Source: Roseicella aerolata (GTDB lineage Bacteria; Pseudomonadota; Alphaproteobacteria; Acetobacterales; Acetobacteraceae). Taken from it: a stretch of DNA of 64,000 bases. Position numbers and translations under genes: made by a program. Below the pieces are notes generated by a model. That model had not been told where the DNA came from and made no database searches. It worked only from the letters and a program-made list of their open reading frames with translations. Shown here in pieces: positions 25,260-32,404 of this stretch. The first letter of the stretch is position 1, and each line of letters starts with the position of its first letter. The stretch covers positions 1-64,000 of the forward strand of contig NZ_JAJAQI010000032.1 of assembly GCF_020523605.1 (NCBI RefSeq). Direction: 5' to 3'.

Positions 25260-26261
25260 TCAGATCCCGTAATGCTCCCGGAACCAGGCGACGAAGGCGG
25301 CGGTGCCGGTTGCGACATCAGTGGCGGGGAGATAGCCGGTCAGCGCCTGCAGCAGCGAGGTATCGGCCCAGGTCTTCAGCACCTCGCCCGGCTGCATCGG
25401 CAGGTAGCGGCGGTCGGCCTGCCGGCCGCAGGCCCTTTCGAGCGCCGCGATGAAGTCCAGCAGCTGCACCGGCTGCGCATTGCCGATATTGACGATGCGG
25501 AAGGGCGCGACGGGGCTGATGGAGTCGCAGTCCGCGACCTTGCGCCCGGCCTCCGGCGCGCAGGCGACCAGGCGCAGGATGGCCTCCACCAAGTCATCGA
25601 TATAGGTGAAGTCGCGCTCCATCCGGCCGTGGTTGTACACCTCGATGCTGCGGCCCCGGAGGATGGCGTCGGTGAATTTGAAGAAGGCCATGTCCGGCCG
25701 GCCCCAGGGGCCATAGACCGTGAAGAAACGGAACATGGTGATGGGCTGCTGCCACAGCGATGCGTAGGAATGGCCCATCTGCTCGGTCGCCAGCTTGGTG
25801 GCGGCGTAGATGTTCAGCGGCGTGGCGACCGCATCCGTCTCCTTGAACGGCATGGCGGTGTTGGCGCCATAGGCAGAGCTGGTGGAGGCCATCAGCAGGT
25901 GCCGCACCGGCCGGGCCTTGCAGGCCTCCAGCAGCGTGAAGGTCCCCTGGATATTGGCGTGGATGTAGCTCTCGGGATGCTCCAGCGCGTAGCGGACGCC
26001 GGCCTGGGCGGCGAGGTGGACGACCACCTCCGGCGCCTCGGCCGCCATCACCTCCGCCAGCCGCGTCGCATCGGTCAGGTCGAAGAGGTGCGGGGTGAAG
26101 CCGGCATGGCGCGCGAGCTGCGCATGCCGCGCCTCCTTCAGCCGCACGTCGTAATAGGGAACCATGGCGTCGATCCCGGCGACGGCGTGGCCGGCGGCCA
26201 GCAGGCGGCGCGCGACATGGAACCCGATGAAGCCGGCGCTGCCGGTGACCAGAACCTTCAT
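25260..26261 (-). CDS. NAD-dependent UDP-sugar epimerase, probably UDP-glucuronate 4-epimerase
   Basis: A 333-residue short-chain dehydrogenase-type epimerase. The NAD-binding GSAGFIG opens the protein (residues 7-13), STSSAYG and YAATK supply the catalytic Ser, Tyr and Lys, and RFFTVYGPWGRPDMA is the loop typical of UDP-glucuronate 4-epimerases. That enzyme interconverts UDP-glucuronate and UDP-galacturonate, so the divergent UDP-sugar dehydrogenase next door could supply its substrate. Both are likely feeders for the adjacent glycosyltransferases. It begins the minus-strand run that continues through the exporter. Confidence 0.9.
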   Translation of the reverse strand: MKVLVTGSAGFIGFHVARRLLAAGHAVAGIDAMVPYYDVRLKEARHAQLARHAGFTPHLFDLTDATRLAEVMAAEAPEVVVHLAAQAGVRYALEHPESYIHANIQGTFTLLEACKARPVRHLLMASTSSAYGANTAMPFKETDAVATPLNIYAATKLATEQMGHSYASLWQQPITMFRFFTVYGPWGRPDMAFFKFTDAILRGRSIEVYNHGRMERDFTYIDDLVEAILRLVACAPEAGRKVADCDSISPVAPFRIVNIGNAQPVQLLDFIAALERACGRQADRRYLPMQPGEVLKTWADTSLLQALTGYLPATDVATGTAAFVAWFREHYGI

Positions 26262-26424
26262 TGACCGGCCTTCCCTCCATTCGGCGCCCAGATAGGCCAG
26301 AAGCTGTTGCGGCGAAATGGAGCGGGCGACGGGCTGCGTCGATCACGAAAATGTAAACACAATATCGACGGCGGAGTATCTACCTCAGGTTGCAACAATC
26401 AGGAATTGCCTGATCCTGCAGGCC
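26262..26424. promoter_or_regulatory. Divergent promoter region between epimerase and UDP-sugar dehydrogenase
   Basis: 163 bases separate the two divergent starts. An A/T-rich core at about 26341-26400 (AAAATGTAAACACAATATCG and following TATCTACC) stands out in very G/C-rich DNA and is the obvious place for opposed promoters. No factor site is assigned. Confidence 0.5.
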
Positions 26425-27807
26425 ATGCCGGATTCGAATCGACAATCGGATTTCGCCTGTCTGGCGGCCACCAGTGCGGCGGGCGCCTGGATCGGCGGCC
26501 TCGCCGACCGCTTCCGCACGCGCCGCGCCAGGGTGGCGGTGATCGGCCTCGGCTATGCCGGGCTGCCGCTGGCGCTGGCCCTGGCCGAAGCCGGCTTCGC
26601 CACCCTCGGCATCGATGCCGACCCCGCGCGGCTCGCCTGCCTCGCGGCCGGGGAGACCGGCATGCGCCATGTCGCCGCGCCGGCCCTGCAGGCCGCCCTC
26701 GGCGCCGGGCGGTTCGAGGCGACGGCGGCCTGGGCGCGGCTGGCGGAGGTGGATGCGATCCTGATCTGCGTGCCGACGCCGCTCGGCCCCGAAGGCCAGC
26801 CCGACCTCTTGGCGGTCGAGGCCGCCGCCCGCTCGGTCGCCTGGCACCTGCATCCGGGCCAGCTCGTCGTGCTCGAATCCACCACCTGGCCCGGCACGAC
26901 GCGGGAGGTGGTGCAGCCGATCCTGGAGGCCACCGGGCTCCGCTGCGGCCAGGACTTCTTTCTGGCCTATTCGCCGGAGCGGGAAGACCCCGGCAACCCG
27001 CATTTCCACACCACCGGCATCCCCCGCGTGGTCGGCGGCGCCGATCCCAACGCCCTCCACTTGGCGGAGGCGCTCTATGGCGCCGTGGTGGACCGGGTCG
27101 TCCCGGTCGGCTCGCTCGACGCGGCCGAGGCGGTGAAGCTGACGGAGAACGCCTTCCGCGCCGTCAACATCGCCCTGGTGAACGAGCTGAAGCTCTGCCT
27201 CGGCGCGCTCGGCCTCGATGTGTGGGAGGTGGTGGCGGCCGCCGCGAGCAAGCCCTTCGGCTACATGCCCTTCTGGCCGGGCCCGGGCGTGGGCGGGCAC
27301 TGCATCCCGGTCGATCCCGCCTATCTGGCCTGGCGGGCGCGGGCGGCGGGCGTGCCGGCGCGCTTCGTGGAACTCGCCGGCGAGATCAATGCCGCGATGC
27401 CCGGCCACACGGTCGCGGCGCTGGAGGCGGCGCTGCGCCGGCGAGGCCGGGATATTCCGGGCAGCCGGATCCTGGTGCTCGGCGCCGCCTACAAGCCGAA
27501 TATCGAGGATGTGCGGGAGAGCCCGGCGCTGCGGCTGATCGAGCTGATCGAGGCGAAGGGCGGCACGGCGCCCTATCACGACCCCCTCGTGCCGGCGCTG
27601 CCCCGCCTGCCGGAGCATCCGGCGCTGGCCGGCCGCCGCTCCGTGCCCTGGGCGGAGGCCATCCGCGGCTGTGACGCCGCCCTGATCGTCACAGACCATG
27701 ACGGGGTGGACTATGCCGGGCTCTGCGCCGCGGTGCCGCTGGTGGTGGATACGCGCAATGCCTGCGCCCGGCGCGGGCTGCGCGGGCCGGGCATCGTGAA
27801 GGCCTGA
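26425..27807 (+). CDS. Nucleotide-sugar dehydrogenase (UDP-GlcNAc/UDP-glucose 6-dehydrogenase family)
   Basis: A 460-residue enzyme that oxidises the C6 alcohol of a UDP-hexose to a carboxylate, giving a uronic acid donor. The N-terminal NAD-binding domain has VIGLGYAGLPLALALAEAGF. The catalytic segment is PGPGVGGHCIPVDP, with the active-site Cys, and the upstream region VKLTENAFRAVNIALVNEL holds the catalytic Lys. A C-terminal UDP-binding domain is also present (ILVLGAAYKPNIEDVRESPA). The VGGHCIPVDP form is closer to the WbpA/TviB type than to Ugd. The start at ATG 26425 gives a short N-terminal extension before the Rossmann fold. It is divergent from the epimerase. Confidence 0.9.
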   Translation: MPDSNRQSDFACLAATSAAGAWIGGLADRFRTRRARVAVIGLGYAGLPLALALAEAGFATLGIDADPARLACLAAGETGMRHVAAPALQAALGAGRFEATAAWARLAEVDAILICVPTPLGPEGQPDLLAVEAAARSVAWHLHPGQLVVLESTTWPGTTREVVQPILEATGLRCGQDFFLAYSPEREDPGNPHFHTTGIPRVVGGADPNALHLAEALYGAVVDRVVPVGSLDAAEAVKLTENAFRAVNIALVNELKLCLGALGLDVWEVVAAAASKPFGYMPFWPGPGVGGHCIPVDPAYLAWRARAAGVPARFVELAGEINAAMPGHTVAALEAALRRRGRDIPGSRILVLGAAYKPNIEDVRESPALRLIELIEAKGGTAPYHDPLVPALPRLPEHPALAGRRSVPWAEAIRGCDAALIVTDHDGVDYAGLCAAVPLVVDTRNACARRGLRGPGIVKA

Positions 27808-27908
27808 TATCGGCCGGCACAGGTCCCGACCTGCCGCCGGGCGCGCCCATCGGTGCCATGCCCGGGGTCGCGCCAGCCGGCCTGCCTCCCGGTGGCGAGC
27901 GGGGAGGC

Positions 27909-28289
27909 TCAGCCCTGCTCCGCCGCGCAGCCCAACTCGTCCCAGGCCTGCACGGTCAACTGGCGCGCGATCCGTCCGTCCCGCAGTTCCAGGGTCATGG
28001 CGGAGACCACATGGCAGCCATCGGGGCAGGTGCAGCGCTCGACCAGGGCGATGCGGTCCGGCCCGACCACCTCCTCCACCACCGCGCGGGCCATGGGGCG
28101 GCTGCAGACATCCTGCCAGAAGCCCTCGATGGCCGCGCGGCCCAGCAGCCGCATCGGCGCGCTCGGCGGGCGGTTGCGGTCGACGATCGTCAACTCGGCA
28201 TCCTCGGCATAGAGTGCCGCGAGCATCGCCGCGTCGCTCCGCTCCAGCGCCCGCCGCAGGGCGGCGAAATCGAACCCGCCACTCGCCAT
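27909..28289 (-). CDS. SnoaL-like (NTF2-fold) protein
   Basis: A 126-residue single-domain protein with the SnoaL/NTF2 layout. N-terminal helices (FAALRRALERSDAAMLAALYAEDAELTI) are followed by LGRAAIEGFWQDV and by strands with VSAMTLELRDGRIARQLTVQ. Members range from isomerases to cofactor-free binding proteins, so no reaction is assigned. An unusual CTCPDGC stretch near residue 85 could bind metal or form a disulfide. GGGGAGG lies just before ATG 28289. It is divergent from the DUF1244 gene. Confidence 0.75.
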   Translation of the reverse strand: MASGGFDFAALRRALERSDAAMLAALYAEDAELTIVDRNRPPSAPMRLLGRAAIEGFWQDVCSRPMARAVVEEVVGPDRIALVERCTCPDGCHVVSAMTLELRDGRIARQLTVQAWDELGCAAEQG

Positions 28290-28422
28290 ACCTGCCTCCC
28301 CCGGTCCAGACGGCAGGGCCGTCCGCAGCGGGAAACGCCGCGGAGGCGCGGATGTGGCACGGCCCCTGGCGGCGAGGGGGCCTCTGCCCCACATTGCCGG
28401 CGAACCGCCGGAGGGACCCACC

Positions 28423-28734
28423 ATGGCCGCACCCGAGATCGACGAGAAGACCCGCACCGAGCTGGAGGCCGCCGCCTTCCGCAAGCTGGTCGAGCACCTG
28501 CGCAACCGGACCGACGTGCAGAATATCGACATGATGAACCTGGCGGGGTTCTGCCGGAATTGCCTCAGCCGCTGGTACCGCGAGGGCGCGGCGGAGAAGG
28601 GCATCGCCCTGGCCGATCCGGATGCGCGCGAGATCGTCTATGGCATGCCCTACAAGGAGTGGCAGGCGAAGTACCAGAAGGACGCGACCGCCGAGCAGAA
28701 GGCGAAGTTCGCGGCGGCGAATCCGGGCCACTGA
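28423..28734 (+). CDS. DUF1244 family protein
   Basis: A 103-residue small protein matching the DUF1244 family, with FRKLVEHLRNRTDVQNIDMMN and then CRNCLSRWYREGAAEKGIAL, YGMPYKEWQAKYQ and a C-terminal Ala/Lys tail. A CxxC motif (CRNC) is conserved and may bind metal. The function of the family is unknown; it is widespread in Alphaproteobacteria and Gammaproteobacteria. GGAGG at 28409 is well placed for ATG 28423. A GGGGGC-CGC-GCCCCC hairpin at 28741-28755 follows. Confidence 0.9.
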   Translation: MAAPEIDEKTRTELEAAAFRKLVEHLRNRTDVQNIDMMNLAGFCRNCLSRWYREGAAEKGIALADPDAREIVYGMPYKEWQAKYQKDATAEQKAKFAAANPGH

Positions 28735-28868
28735 TGCGACGGGGGCCGCGCCCCCTCCCGCCTGCCCGCCGGATGTCAGGCGGCCCCGGGGCCCGGCCCG
28801 AGATTGGCGTTGCTGATCCGGCCTCGTCCCGGTAAACCCGCCGCCCTTCGAGTAGGGGGCCGCAGGGG

Positions 28869-29168
28869 ATGAGCGACGTGGAAGAGGAAGCCCGGGCGAG
28901 CCGCGCCCGGCAGGAAGCCGACCCGGATCCGGAGGTCGGCGGAATCGCCGTGGACCGCCTCCGCAGCATCATTGAGCGCGTCGAGCGGCTGGAGGAGGAA
29001 CGCAAGGCCCTCGCCAGCGACATCAAGGACATCTTCGCCGAGGCGAAGAGCGCGGGCTTCGACGTGAAGGTGATCCGGCAGATCATCTCGATCCGCAAGA
29101 AGGAGCCGGCCGAGGTGGAGGAGCAGGAGACTCTGCTCGACCTGTACCGGCGCGCGCTGGGCATGTGA
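28869..29168 (+). CDS. gapR: GapR-family nucleoid DNA-binding protein (DUF2312)
   Basis: A 99-residue protein matching GapR. After a variable acidic N-terminus comes DRLRSIIERVERLEEERKAL, a coiled-coil dimerisation helix, then IFAEAKSAGFDVKVIRQII and IRKKEPAEVEEQETLLDLYR. In Caulobacter, GapR binds overtwisted A/T-rich DNA ahead of replication and transcription and stimulates topoisomerases. Length and layout are typical. It is a good marker for the alphaproteobacterial origin of the window. Transcription probably ends at the hairpins just downstream. Confidence 0.92.
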   Translation: MSDVEEEARASRARQEADPDPEVGGIAVDRLRSIIERVERLEEERKALASDIKDIFAEAKSAGFDVKVIRQIISIRKKEPAEVEEQETLLDLYRRALGM

Positions 29169-29174
29169 GCCGTG

Positions 29175-29257
29175 GCCGGCGATCGCCCCCGGTGCCGGCG
29201 CCGGGGGGGCGGAATCGCCGGCGCGAGATCCGGCGGGCGGGGGTGGGACCCCCGCCC
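29175..29257. terminator. Two hairpins between convergent gapR and cysK
   Basis: A long imperfect inverted repeat covers 29175-29222 (GCCGGCGAT...ATCGCCGGC with inner C/G blocks). A perfect nine-base stem follows, GGGCGGGGG (29235-29243) with CCCCCGCCC (29249-29257) and a five-base loop. The position between convergent genes suits a bidirectional terminator. No T-run is present. Confidence 0.55.
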
Positions 29258-29264
29258 AGGCGCG

Positions 29265-30179
29265 TCAGGCCGGCAGGAAATCCGGCACCGAGAGGTAGCG
29301 CTCGCCGGTGTCGTAGTTAAAGCCCAGCACCCGCGCGCCCTTCAGCAGGTCGGGCAGCTTCTGCGCGATCGCCGCCAGCGTCGCGCCGGAGGAGATGCCG
29401 ACCAGCAGCCCCTCCTGCGCCGCCGAGCGCCGCGCATACTCCTTCGCGTCATCCGCCGAGACCTGGATCACGCCATCCAGAAGCTGCGTGTGCAGGTTGG
29501 CCGGGACGAAGCCGGCGCCGATGCCCTGGATCGGGTGCGGGGAGGGTGCGCCGCCCGAGATGACCGGGGAGGCCGAGGGCTCCACCGCGAAGACCTTCAG
29601 CCCGGGCCACTTCGCCTTCAGCACCTGCGCGCAGCCGGTGATGTGCCCGCCGGTCCCGACCCCGGTGATCAGCGCGTCCAGCCCTTCCGGGAAGTCGGCC
29701 AGGATCTCCTGCGCCGTCGCCTGCACATGGATGTCGATATTGGCCGGGTTCTCGAATTGCTGCGGGATCCAGGCGCCCGGCGTCTGCGCCGCCAGCTCCT
29801 CGGCCCGGGCGATGGCGCCCTTCATGCCCTTCTCGCGCGGCGTCAGGTCGAACGTCGCGCCATAGGCCTGCATCAGCCGGCGCCGCTCGACCGACATGCT
29901 CTCCGGCATCACCAGGACCAGCCGGTAGCCCTTCACTGCGGCCACCAGCGCCAGGCCGATGCCGGTATTGCCCGAGGTCGGCTCGATGATGGTGCCGCCG
30001 GGCTTCAGCCGGCCATCCTTCTCTGCTGCCTCCACCATGGAGAGCGCGATGCGGTCCTTGATGGAGCCGCCCGGATTCGCGCGCTCCGACTTGATCCACA
30101 CCTCGGCCTCGCCGAAGAGCCGGTTGATGCGGATATGCGGCGTGCCGCCGATGGTCTCGAGGACGCTCTGGACTTTCAT
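29265..30179 (-). CDS. cysK: Cysteine synthase A (O-acetylserine sulfhydrylase)
   Basis: A 304-residue PLP enzyme that makes L-cysteine from O-acetylserine and sulfide. The PLP lysine is in [12 protein letters not shown], the substrate loop is TSGNTG, the phosphate-binding loop is [10 protein letters not shown], and the C-terminal SSGATLAAI is typical. Length matches CysK (about 300-320 residues) and there is no regulatory domain. ATG 30179 directly precedes [14 protein letters not shown], the conserved start region. It is transcribed away from the formate dehydrogenase genes. Confidence 0.95.
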   Translation of the reverse strand: MKVQSVLETIGGTPHIRINRLFGEAEVWIKSERANPGGSIKDRIALSMVEAAEKDGRLKPGGTIIEPTSGNTGIGLALVAAVKGYRLVLVMPESMSVERRRLMQAYGATFDLTPREKGMKGAIARAEELAAQTPGAWIPQQFENPANIDIHVQATAQEILADFPEGLDALITGVGTGGHITGCAQVLKAKWPGLKVFAVEPSASPVISGGAPSPHPIQGIGAGFVPANLHTQLLDGVIQVSADDAKEYARRSAAQEGLLVGISSGATLAAIAQKLPDLLKGARVLGFNYDTGERYLSVPDFLPA

Positions 30180-30700
30180 ACGACGCCACTCCGTGGAATT
30201 TTTGTGCTGCAACCGATAATCCACCTGTTCATCGCAGGGAAGGGCGGTTCGCAGGATCGGATCGCGCGACCGGCGGACTCCGGAGCGGCCCCGCTGTCCC
30301 GACCATCCGGGAGGCATGCCCCGGGCAGAACCGGGAATACGGGCGGGGATGTGGATCATCGCGGCCTTGGCGATCGGACCGACTGTCGGCGATGCCCGCA
30401 CGAGAAGGGCCATCTGCCACCCGCCTCGCGGTCCCTGCCGGCCGGTCGCGGGTGGCCGGACCGGGCCGGGGGCCGCCCGGCGGTCCAGGGCACGGGCTGA
30501 CGCCACGCCCTGACATCCGGCCCCGCCGCGAAGGCGCCGCCCCCCGTGATCCGTCCTCGCCGCGATCCGTTGATTGCGGCCTGCACAGGCGCGGGCGACA
30601 CTGCGCCGCTTCCCCTCCCGAAGGGCACCCGGACCGGGGCCCGGCGTTGGGGGAAGGGACCGTGCCCGGACGACAAAGGGTGTGGCAGGGGGAACGCGGA
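30180..30700. promoter_or_regulatory. Long divergent intergenic region, cysK / formate dehydrogenase
   Basis: 521 bases without a convincing gene. The cysK side (30180-30230) contains an A/T-rich patch (GGAATTTTTGTGCTGCAACC and GATAATCC), the likely leftward promoter region. The other side ends in AGGGGGAACGCGGA before ATG 30701. The middle is strongly G/C-rich and nothing further is recognised in it. Confidence 0.45.
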
Positions 30701-32404
30701 ATGGCTGATGGGTCTGGGCCCGCGACCGGGGCGCCAGGGCCGGGGGTGCGACGAGTTGCGCCGCGCACCGGCCCGCGGGGCCGCGTGGCAGAGGAAGCGG
30801 CACGCGAGGCCGTCCGCGCCGCGATCGGCGCGCTGCCACTGCGCCGCGACCTGCTGATCGAACATCTGCACACGCTGCAGGACCGGCATGGATGTCTGCG
30901 GGCCGGCCATCTGGTCGCGCTCGCCGATCTGCTGCGCCTGGCGCCCGTGGAGGTCTTCGAGGTCGCCAGCTTCTACCACCATTTTGAGGTGCTGGAGGAT
31001 GCCGCGCCGGCGCCGCCGCCGGTCACCATCCGGGTCTGCGGGAGCCTGCCCTGCGCCATGGCCGGTGCGCAGCGGCTGCTGGATGTCCTGCGGGCCGCGC
31101 CCCCCGCCGGCGCACGCATCCTGGCCGCGCCCTGCATGGGCGCCTGCCACCGCGCCCCCGCCGCCGCATTCGGGCATCACCTGATCGAGCATGCGACGCC
31201 GGAGCGCCTCGCCGATGCCGTCGCGCATGGCCCGCCCGCGCTGCCGTCGCCGCCCGGCCTTGCCGCCTACCGGGCGCGCGGGGGCTATGCCGTGCTGCGG
31301 CACGCACAGGCGTCCGGCGCGGCGGGGCGGGAGCGGATGCTGGAGGCGCTCGCCGCCGCCTCGCTCCGTGGCCTCGGCGGCGCCGGCTTCCCCGCCGCGC
31401 GGAAATGGCGGCTGGTGATGGCGCAGCCCGCCCCGCGGCACCTGGTGGTGAATGCCGATGAGGGCGAGCCCGGCACCTTCAAGGACCGGTACTGCCTGGA
31501 AACCGAGCCGCACCGCGTGCTGGAGGGCATGCTGATCGCGGCCGAGGCGATCGAGGCGGAGGCCTGCTGGATCTATCTGCGCGACGAATACCCGCATCTC
31601 CGCCGCGTCCTGCAGCAGGAGATCGCGGCGCTGCAGGCGGCCGGCCTCGCCCGCATGCCCATCCATCTCCGCCGCGGCGCCGGCGCCTATATCTGCGGGG
31701 AGGAGACGGCGCTGCTGGAGAGCCTGGAGGGCCGCCGCGGCTATCCCCGGCACAAGCCGCCCTTCCCGGGCGAGCACGGCCTCTTCGGCCGGCCGACACT
31801 TGTGCACAATGTCGAGACGCTGTGGTGGCTGCCGGAGATCCTGGGCGACCCGGACGGCGCCGCGCGGCTTGCCGCCATGGGCCGGCGTGGCCGGCAGGGG
31901 CTGCGCTTCTTCAGCGTGTCGGGCCGGGTGCGGAAGCCCGGCGAGAAGCTGGCGCCAGCCGGCGTCACGGCGCGCGAACTGGTGGAGGAATTCTCGGGCG
32001 GCATGCTGCCCGGGCACCGCTTCGCCGCCTATCTGCCCGGCGGCGCCTCGGGCGGCATCCTGCCGGAGCGGCTGGCGGACCTGCCGCTCGATTTCGGCAC
32101 GCTGGACGCGCAGGGCTGCTTCGTCGGCTCGGGTGCCGTTGTCATCCTCTCGGACCAGGACGACCTGGCGGAGGCGGCACGCAACCTAGTGCATTTCTTC
32201 CGCGACGAGAGCTGCGGGCAATGCACGCCCTGCCGCGTCGGCACGGCGAAGGCCGCGGCGCTGCTGGGGGCGCCGCGCTGGGACCGCGCCCTGCTGGAGG
32301 AGCTGGCATCGGCCATGGCCGATGGCTCGATCTGCGGCCTCGGCCAGGCAGCGATGAACCCGGTGCGGAGCCTGCTGCGCCACATGCCGGAGGCGGTGCC
32401 GTGA
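30701..32404 (+). CDS. NAD-dependent formate dehydrogenase, fused NuoE/NuoF-type subunit
   Basis: A 567-residue diaphorase subunit. Residues about 20-170 are the NuoE-like [2Fe-2S] domain (FdsG type), with CGSLPC...CMGAC cysteines. The rest is NuoF-like (FdsB type), with NAD/FMN segments [26 protein letters not shown] and [14 protein letters not shown], and a [4Fe-4S] motif ESCGQCTPC. It passes electrons from formate to NAD+. In Rhodobacter or Cupriavidus these are separate genes; here they form one chain. The stop overlaps the GTG start of the catalytic subunit. An AGGGGG sequence precedes ATG 30701; the open frame continues further upstream but is not conserved in character. Confidence 0.88.
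   Translation: MADGSGPATGAPGPGVRRVAPRTGPRGRVAEEAAREAVRAAIGALPLRRDLLIEHLHTLQDRHGCLRAGHLVALADLLRLAPVEVFEVASFYHHFEVLEDAAPAPPPVTIRVCGSLPCAMAGAQRLLDVLRAAPPAGARILAAPCMGACHRAPAAAFGHHLIEHATPERLADAVAHGPPALPSPPGLAAYRARGGYAVLRHAQASGAAGRERMLEALAAASLRGLGGAGFPAARKWRLVMAQPAPRHLVVNADEGEPGTFKDRYCLETEPHRVLEGMLIAAEAIEAEACWIYLRDEYPHLRRVLQQEIAALQAAGLARMPIHLRRGAGAYICGEETALLESLEGRRGYPRHKPPFPGEHGLFGRPTLVHNVETLWWLPEILGDPDGAARLAAMGRRGRQGLRFFSVSGRVRKPGEKLAPAGVTARELVEEFSGGMLPGHRFAAYLPGGASGGILPERLADLPLDFGTLDAQGCFVGSGAVVILSDQDDLAEAARNLVHFFRDESCGQCTPCRVGTAKAAALLGAPRWDRALLEELASAMADGSICGLGQAAMNPVRSLLRHMPEAVP

Noticed and set aside
26380-28731. A 783-codon minus-strand open frame
   Set aside because: Antisense to the UDP-sugar dehydrogenase and DUF1244 genes; no domain and no ribosome binding site.
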